A DNA stretch of 5,170 nt. Origin: an uncultured Ardenticatenia bacterium (GTDB taxonomy: Bacteria; Chloroflexota; Anaerolineae; Promineifilales; Promineifilaceae). Shown one piece after another: positions 1 through 5,170 of this stretch. The translations under genes and the position numbers were made by a program. Numbering within the stretch: the stretch's first letter is position 1; each line of letters opens with the position of its first letter. Where the stretch lies: the NCBI GenBank assembly GCA_937858165.1, contig CALLZA010001019.1, positions 1 to 5,170 on the forward strand, read 5' to 3'. The notes beneath the pieces are model-generated. The model searched no databases. It was not told the origin of the DNA and saw only the letters and a list, made by a program, of their open reading frames with translations.

Positions 1-544
1 CGCCGCCTGGTGTCACGTAGCGAGCCGGCGGGGGTGCGTTTGGTTGTGGGGAAGCGGGCAGTGAGGGCGCTTGGCCCGCGCGCCCGGAAGGTGGAGGAAG
101 AGTGGCGGTAGGCAGGGGGGCCGACAGATTCCGTCGCCCCAGGACCCCGCCGCGCCCCGGGGAGAGTTGAGGCTGGACGGGGGTCAGCACAAGGGGGGGG
201 GGCCCCCCCGGGCCGAAGCGGTCCACGAGCCACAGCAGCAGGTCAACCGGCCGTTCGGCCGCCCGCAGCGCCCCGGCAGCCACGGAGCCAAGCACCCACA
301 CCGTCAGGGGGAAGATGGCCGCCGACAGGGCAACGAGCAAGTCCAGCGTCCAGGGCAGTTGCTCCATCACCAGCCCGCGCTGCTTCAGCCGCTCGCGGAG
401 CTTCTCCACCTGTCGCCGGGCCACGCCGCGCAGGGCGAAGGCGACGAGCAGGATGAGCAGCAGGATGCCGGCTTGCAGCAGAAAGTCAAGCGCCAGGACG
501 CGCTGGAGCAGGCGGTTGAGTTGCAGCAGAACGTCGTCGAGCAT
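1..544 (-). CDS. N-terminal fragment of a multi-pass membrane protein, possibly MscS-like; runs off the contig
   Basis: An open frame starts at an ATG (544-542) and continues without a stop to the contig edge, giving 181 codons. Residues 1-110 look like a real membrane protein. A short amphipathic start is followed by a hydrophobic helix at about 21-38 (rich in Leu, Ile, Val), then a basic, charged linker at 39-60 (RRQVEKLRERLKQR). A second hydrophobic segment spans about 66-90, and a third may begin near 100-110. This layout resembles the N-terminal helices of small-conductance mechanosensitive channel proteins, but no conserved MscS pore motif is reached, so the family is a guess. From about residue 112 the translation becomes Pro/Gly/Ser-rich without domain character, coinciding with a G10-C7 tract; a frame error or bad sequence there is likely. 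The start is weakly supported: the nearest purine-rich stretch, AGAGG, is about 16 nt upstream. An ATG at 552-550 is out of frame and gives a Cys-rich product, so it was rejected. The gene lies 50 bp downstream of ettA on the same strand. Confidence 0.5.
   Translation of the reverse strand, partial: MLDDVLLQLNRLLQRVLALDFLLQAGILLLILLVAFALRGVARRQVEKLRERLKQRGLVMEQLPWTLDLLVALSAAIFPLTVWVLGSVAAGALRAAERPVDLLLWLVDRFGPGGPPPLVLTPVQPQLSPGRGGVLGRRNLSAPLPTATLPPPSGRAGQAPSLPASPQPNAPPPARYVTPGG
193..212. other. G10-C7-G3 homopolymer tract, probable sequence or assembly error
   Basis: Ten G are followed directly by seven C and then three G. The centre forms a perfect G7/C7 palindrome. To the right (about 215-544) the minus strand encodes a convincing membrane protein. 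To the left (1-192) the sequence is G-rich and the same frame encodes only low-complexity Pro/Gly/Ser residues. A coincident change in coding character and a long homopolymer near a contig edge suggests a basecalling or assembly fault rather than a biological element. I see no other feature in 1-192. Confidence 0.5.
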
Positions 545-555
545 GGCGGCATAGT

Positions 556-590
556 AGACCTCTGAGGTTTGCGGCAAACCTCAGAGGTCT
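556..590. repeat. Perfect 16-bp palindromic hairpin between ettA and the membrane protein gene
   Basis: Arms at 556-571 (AGACCTCTGAGGTTTG) and 575-590 (CAAACCTCAGAGGTCT) are exact reverse complements around a 3-base CGG centre. It begins 4 bases beyond the ettA stop codon (597-595) and ends 11 bases before the start of the next gene. No T-run follows on either strand, so it is not a canonical Rho-independent terminator. It could protect the 3' end of the ettA mRNA, reduce read-through, or be one copy of a dispersed palindromic repeat family; the copy number cannot be judged from this window. Confidence 0.8.
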
Positions 591-594
591 GGGA

Positions 595-2277
<1,683 letters not shown>

Positions 2278-2282
2278 AGTTT

Positions 2283-2335
2283 AGTGGTCAAGTAGTCAGT
2301 GGTCAGTGGCCAGCGGGAACTGGCCACTGACCACT
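2283..2335. repeat. Heptamer-type direct repeats with a 16-bp hairpin between metG and ettA
   Basis: Arms at 2298-2313 (AGTGGTCAGTGGCCAG) and 2320-2335 (CTGGCCACTGACCACT) are perfect reverse complements around a CGGGAA loop. The left arm contains TCAGTGG twice in tandem (2296-2302 and 2303-2309), and AGTGGTCA recurs at 2283-2290 and 2298-2305. The right arm overlaps the metG TAG stop (2336-2334) by two bases, so the hairpin would fold at the extreme 3' end of the metG reading frame. No T-tract follows in the direction of transcription, so attenuation, mRNA stabilisation or a mobile palindromic repeat is more likely than a strong terminator. The repeats fill most of the leader of ettA. Confidence 0.8.
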
Positions 2336-4133
2336 AATTCTCGGGCTTCTGCCCCAGCCGCCCCCGTTCTACTTCGGCCACGGCCGCTTCGAGCTTGGTG
2401 AACAGCGGCCGCGGCGTGGGCAGTTGGCGACCGGCGGGGATGAGGGCGCGCTCCCAGCCGCCGGCGGCCGGCGCGCCGTCGTAAGTCAAGGCTTGATGAC
2501 TACGGGTGGACTCGTGGAATTCGCGTACGACCAACTCGCCGAACAGCGGCCCGGCTTCGCCCAGCAACTCGCGCACCGTCTGGCTGGTGAAGGGCAGCAC
2601 CGGCGCCCACAGGACGTGCAGCCCGCTGATGGCTTGCAGCGTGACGTAGAGGGCGCGACCGGTCGCCTGGGGGTCGGTCCTGGCCGTGGCCCACGGGCTG
2701 GTCGCTTCGAGGTACTGGTTCACCAGTGTCGACAGGCGCAACGCTTCCTGGACGGCGGCGCGGAACTTGCAGCCGTCGTAGTACTCAGCCACGGTGGTAA
2801 AACCCTCATCGACGGCCGCCAGCAGCACCCGATCGGCGTCGGTCAACTCGCCCGGCTCCGGCACGACGCCGCCAAAGTAGCGCTGGATCATGCTGAGCAC
2901 GCGGTTGACCAGGTTGCCCCAGTTGGCGACCAGCTCATTGTTGTTACGCTCCACAAAGCCGCTCCAGCTCCAATCGCTGTCGCGCGTCTCGGGCATGTTG
3001 GTGGTCAGGTAGTAGCGCAGCGGGTCGGGGTCGAAGCGGTCGAGCGCGTCGAGCATCCACACGCCCCAGTTGCGGCTGCCGCTGATCTTCTGCCCTTCCA
3101 TGTTCATGAACTCGTTGGCGGGCACGTCAGTGGGCAGGTTCAGAGTGGCGTGGGGGTTGTCGCTATAGAGGCCGCGCGCCCCTAGCAGTTGCGCCGGCCA
3201 GAAGACGGTGTGAAACGGCGTGTTGTCCTTACCGATGAAGTAGAGCGTGCGCGCGTCTGGGTTCTGCCACCAGTCGCGCCACAGGTCTTCATCCCCTTCG
3301 TGCTGCGCCCACTCGATGGTCGCCGACAGGTAGCCGATGACCGCCTCATACCAGACGTAGAGCACCTTGTTATCGAACCCCTCGACCGGCACGGGGATAC
3401 CCCAGTCCATGTCGCGGGTCACAGCGCGGCCGATCAGGCCGCCGTCGATGAAGCCGCGGGCGAAGTTGATGACCTGCGGCCGCCAGTGCTCCTTGTCGTC
3501 GTGGATCCATTCGGCCAGCGCGTCGTTGGCGATGGCCGGCAGGTCGAGGAAGAAGTGCTCTGTGTCGCGCAACACCAGCGAGGTGTTGTCGCGCTTGCTG
3601 CGCGGGTTGATCAGTTCGGCCGCGCTCTCGAACAGCGTGTTGCAGTTGTCGCACTGGTCGCCGCGCGCGCCGGTGTAGCCGCAGTTGGGGCACGTGCCCT
3701 CCACGTAGCGGTCGGGCAGGAATTGGCCCGCCTCCGGTGAATACATCTGCGGCGTGACCTTGGGGTAGAGGTAGCCGTTTTTCAGCAGTTGCCGGAACAT
3801 ATCCTGCGACACGCGGAAGTGGTTCTCCGTGTGCGTGCTGGTGAACAGGTCGTAGCTGATGCCCAGGCGGCGGAACAGCTCCAGAAAGCGGGCGTGGTAG
3901 TGCTCGTAGGTTTCCAGGCTGGAGCAGCCCATCTCTTCGGCCTTGACCGTCACCGGCGTGCCGTGGCTGTCCGACCCGCTGACCATGACCACGCGGTTGC
4001 CGCGCAGGCGGTGGTAGCGGGCGTAGATGTCGCCCGGCAAGTGGGAGCCGGTGACGTTACCCTGGTGGATGTCGGAGTTGGCGTAGGGCCAGGCGATGCA
4101 GACCAGCACGTTCTCCGGTTGCGGTTTATTCAA
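2334..4133 (-). CDS. metG: Methionyl-tRNA synthetase (class I)
   Basis: MetRS is a cytosolic enzyme that activates methionine with ATP and loads it onto initiator and elongator tRNA-Met. The 599-residue product has the class Ia Rossmann fold from the N-terminus (CIAWPYANSDIHQGN, 12-26). The HIGH box reads HQGN (23-26), keeping the essential His and Gly. The connective domain has a zinc knuckle with Cys 148, 151, 161 and 164 (CxxC-x9-CxxC). Further landmarks are TRDMDWGIPVP (239-249), GKDNTPFH (301-308) and the KMSKS-loop equivalent KISGS (349-353). The helical anticodon-binding domain begins around 390 with NNNELVANWGNLVNRV (397-412). The protein ends soon after LFTKLE (577-582) without a C-terminal EMAP/Trbp111-like tRNA-binding domain. 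The start is TTG (4133-4131), overlapping the upstream gene by 8 bases and preceded by GAGGAGG 6 nt upstream; translational coupling is likely. A GTG at codon 9 is a weaker alternative, too close to the conserved start of the fold. Confidence 0.96.
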   Translation of the reverse strand: MNKPQPENVLVCIAWPYANSDIHQGNVTGSHLPGDIYARYHRLRGNRVVMVSGSDSHGTPVTVKAEEMGCSSLETYEHYHARFLELFRRLGISYDLFTSTHTENHFRVSQDMFRQLLKNGYLYPKVTPQMYSPEAGQFLPDRYVEGTCPNCGYTGARGDQCDNCNTLFESAAELINPRSKRDNTSLVLRDTEHFFLDLPAIANDALAEWIHDDKEHWRPQVINFARGFIDGGLIGRAVTRDMDWGIPVPVEGFDNKVLYVWYEAVIGYLSATIEWAQHEGDEDLWRDWWQNPDARTLYFIGKDNTPFHTVFWPAQLLGARGLYSDNPHATLNLPTDVPANEFMNMEGQKISGSRNWGVWMLDALDRFDPDPLRYYLTTNMPETRDSDWSWSGFVERNNNELVANWGNLVNRVLSMIQRYFGGVVPEPGELTDADRVLLAAVDEGFTTVAEYYDGCKFRAAVQEALRLSTLVNQYLEATSPWATARTDPQATGRALYVTLQAISGLHVLWAPVLPFTSQTVRELLGEAGPLFGELVVREFHESTRSHQALTYDGAPAAGGWERALIPAGRQLPTPRPLFTKLEAAVAEVERGRLGQKPEN

Positions 4134-4812
4134 CCTCGTCCTCCTCGTACTCCTCGAACTCTTCGGTTTCCTCCTCCTCGTCCTCGGTGATCTCGGTCAG
4201 CGCCTCGGCCAACAACTCGAAATCGTCCTCGCTGATGCGGAAGAAGGACTCCGGCTCGATGTGGAGCTTGCTGAAGTCGGGGTAGCTCTCCAACTCGATG
4301 GAGTCGGCGCTGACGCCATGCTCCAGATCGACCGAAGCCGCGTCGAGGTCGGTCGTGAAGAAGAAGACCTTGTTGGCCTCGGTGGTGAAGGTGTAGTGTT
4401 TCGGGTCGGCCTCGAACACGTCACCGGTGATGGTGACGACGGCGAAGAACGTCTGCGCCTCGACGGCGTAGTAGATAAAGCGGTCGCCCGCCTTCAGACG
4501 GTGGGCAAGCTCCGGCGTCGGGGCCATGACCACCCGCTCCTGCCAGCCGGGGAACGCCAGTTCCTCGCCCGGCGGCAGGCTGACAGCCTTGATGTAATGG
4601 GTCGTGTCCTTGTTGGACTGGCGCAGATGGCGGCTGCTGGCCGCGCGCGCCTCTTGCTCGGCGATGATATTCTCCCAGATGCGGGCCTGGATGTTGATGT
4701 TCAACTCCGCTTCCGACCCGTCCGCATAGCGTACGACCATGCGCGGGCCGTTCAGGGCCACGACTGTGTATTCACCGATGCGATTTCGATAAACCCCGTT
4801 GAGTTCGAACAT
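4126..4812 (-). CDS. Conserved-looking protein of unknown function with possible EVE/PUA-like domain and acidic tail
   Basis: I do not recognise a named family for this 228-residue protein. Three parts can be seen. Residues 1-50 (YRNRIGEYTVVALNGPRMVV, then an RYADGSEAELNINIQARIWENI stretch) alternate short beta strands with turns and look like a small SH3/Tudor-type barrel. Residues about 72-155 (HYIKAVSLP, FPGW, GDRFIYYAVEAQTFFAVVTI, TGDVFEAD) recall the strand pattern of EVE/PUA-like nucleic-acid-binding domains, with a G-D-x-x-x-Y-Y core; this is an inference from pattern only. Residues 210-228 carry 15 Asp/Glu out of 19. There is no signal peptide, no membrane segment and no cysteine, so a cytosolic protein is expected. 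The start ATG is supported by a strong ribosome binding site and a promoter-like sequence. The TAA stop lies inside the metG start region. First place in an operon with metG and ettA suggests, but does not show, a role in RNA or translation. Confidence 0.85.
   Translation of the reverse strand: MFELNGVYRNRIGEYTVVALNGPRMVVRYADGSEAELNINIQARIWENIIAEQEARAASSRHLRQSNKDTTHYIKAVSLPPGEELAFPGWQERVVMAPTPELAHRLKAGDRFIYYAVEAQTFFAVVTITGDVFEADPKHYTFTTEANKVFFFTTDLDAASVDLEHGVSADSIELESYPDFSKLHIEPESFFRISEDDFELLAEALTEITEDEEEETEEFEEYEEDEVE
4140..4146 (-). promoter_or_regulatory. Ribosome binding site of metG inside the preceding gene
   Basis: GAGGAGG on the minus strand lies 6 nt before the TTG at 4133-4131. It is formed by the GAG/GAC codons of the acidic tail of the upstream protein. 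The strong match and good spacing decide the choice of the TTG start for metG and imply re-initiation by ribosomes finishing the upstream gene. Confidence 0.75.
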
Positions 4813-4817
4813 CGCTA

Positions 4818-4830
4818 CCTTCCTACTCCT
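4818..4830 (-). promoter_or_regulatory. Ribosome binding site of the first gene
   Basis: The minus strand reads AGGAGTAGGAAGG, with AGGAAGG ending 5 nt before the ATG at 4812-4810 and a second core, AGGAG, a few bases further upstream. This supports the ATG as the start of the 228-residue protein. Confidence 0.75.
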
Positions 4831-4847
4831 GTGTAAATTTGGGGCGC

Positions 4848-4876
4848 ATAGTATCTGTTTACGCCTTGCAGCGCAA
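4848..4876 (-). promoter_or_regulatory. Putative sigma70-type promoter for the unknown gene-metG-ettA cluster
   Basis: On the minus strand TTGCGC (4876-4871) and TACTAT (4853-4848) are separated by exactly 17 nt, close to the -35/-10 consensus TTGACA and TATAAT. Transcription would start near 4841, giving a leader of roughly 28 nt with the ribosome binding site well placed. A small inverted repeat, CTTGC-AGC-GCAAG (4865-4877), covers the -35 box and could be an operator or chance. Only 31 bases of genuine sequence remain upstream before the adapter, so other promoters may exist beyond the contig. Confidence 0.45.
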
Positions 4877-4907
4877 GCTCTCTGATCTTGGCCGGCAGGG
4901 CTATTGC

Positions 4908-4973
4908 CTGTCTCTTATACACATCTCCGAGCCCACGAGACCGTACTAGATCTCGTATGCCGTCTTCTGCTTG
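4908..4973 (+). other. Illumina Nextera adapter contamination (Tn5 mosaic end, index, P7)
   Basis: The sequence switches at 4908 to the 19-base Tn5 mosaic end CTGTCTCTTATACACATCT (4908-4926). It continues with CCGAGCCCACGAGAC (4927-4941), an 8-base index CGTACTAG (4942-4949) and the P7 flow-cell sequence starting ATCTCGTATGCC and ending CTTCTGCTTG (4950-4973). This is the exact order of a Nextera library molecule read through its 3' end. The index matches the Nextera i7 index I know as N702. It is not part of the organism's genome. Confidence 0.99.
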
Positions 4974-5170
4974 AAAAAAAAAAACAAACAATAAAAAAAA
5001 AAAAAAGAAATAACAAAAAAAAAAAAAGAAAAAAAAGAACATACACACCAAAAAGAGCACTACATTAAGAGAAAAAACAATGACCAAAGAGAACACAATC
5101 AGAGAACACACCATCAATAAAACACCAATCATAAAATCCACAATAAACACTAGATAGGACGTGCACAGAA
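4974..5170 (+). other. A-rich noise following adapter read-through; no gene
   Basis: Directly after P7 the sequence becomes runs of A broken by single C, T or G, then A/C-rich text with very few G. This is typical of base calls made after a read has passed the end of its template. The composition is completely unlike the GC-rich genes. The minus-strand open frame at 4815-5150 reads poly-Phe, then QAEDGIRD and SRGLGDVYKRQ, which is the translated adapter. I see no promoter, RNA or gene here. Confidence 0.93.

Noticed and set aside
71..565. Plus-strand open frame near the left edge
   Set aside because: Its product is dominated by Gln, Arg, Pro and Gly, the usual antisense of a Leu-rich membrane protein, and it crosses the intergenic palindrome.
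2298..2335. Hairpin as a Rho-independent terminator of metG
   Set aside because: No T-run follows the stem on the minus strand; the next bases read GACTACTTGACC.
2283..2335. Short direct repeats as a CRISPR array
   Set aside because: Repeat units are 7-8 bases without spacers of regular length, and no cas gene is present.
2424..3740. Two plus-strand open frames opposite metG (2424-3185 and 3189-3740)
   Set aside because: Both are antisense shadows of the intact methionyl-tRNA synthetase gene and show no motifs of their own.
4096..4836. Plus-strand open frame of 246 codons opposite the first gene
   Set aside because: The minus-strand frame has a strong ribosome binding site, a good promoter and balanced protein composition; the plus-strand product looks like a shadow.
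4815..4907. Thirty codons open upstream of the TAG at 4817-4815 as the C-terminus of an upstream gene
   Set aside because: The frame uses AGA twice, AGG, ATA and two GTA codons, unlike the GC-rich usage of the neighbouring genes, and it overlaps the promoter and ribosome binding site. A real tail cannot be fully excluded, as the sequence is cut by the adapter.
4908..4926. Tn5 mosaic end as evidence for a transposon
   Set aside because: It is followed at once by adapter, index and P7 sequence, so it comes from library preparation and not from a natural Tn5 element.

Overview
The window looks like one end-to-end contig of an uncultured, GC-rich bacterium. All recognisable genes lie on the minus strand, so the biological reading direction runs from about 4850 down to 1. 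GC-rich codons, a MetRS of the HxGN / KxSxS type and palindromic spacers would fit a Chloroflexota (Anaerolineae/Caldilineae-like) genome. That placement is an inference from general familiarity and was not tested by any search.

Layout in transcription order. A short upstream region (4813-4907) holds a plausible sigma70-type promoter and a strong ribosome binding site. Next comes a 228-residue protein of unknown function (4126-4812), with a small beta-rich N-terminal domain, a possible PUA/EVE-like central domain and a very acidic tail. Its last codons overlap a TTG start for methionyl-tRNA synthetase (metG, 2334-4133). A 16-bp hairpin sits at the end of metG, followed by the ABC-F translation factor EttA (ettA, 595-2277). 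After ettA comes a second perfect 16-bp palindrome (556-590), then the N-terminal part of a membrane protein (544 downwards) that runs off the contig. The first ~210 bases, including a G10-C7 tract, look unreliable.

The genes make functional sense together. MetRS charges tRNA-Met, including the initiator. EttA acts on the ribosome at the first elongation steps in an ATP/ADP-dependent way. The unknown protein is probably translationally coupled to metG. The cluster is therefore a small translation-related operon, and the unknown first gene is the only candidate for undescribed biology.

The right-hand end is not biological. Bases 4908-4973 are an Illumina Nextera read-through: the Tn5 mosaic end, the read-2 adapter, the 8-base i7 index CGTACTAG and the P7 sequence. 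Bases 4974-5170 are the A-rich noise that follows a read past the end of its fragment. The 111-residue open frame across this end is an artefact. I found no CRISPR array, tRNA, rRNA, insertion sequence or defence system.
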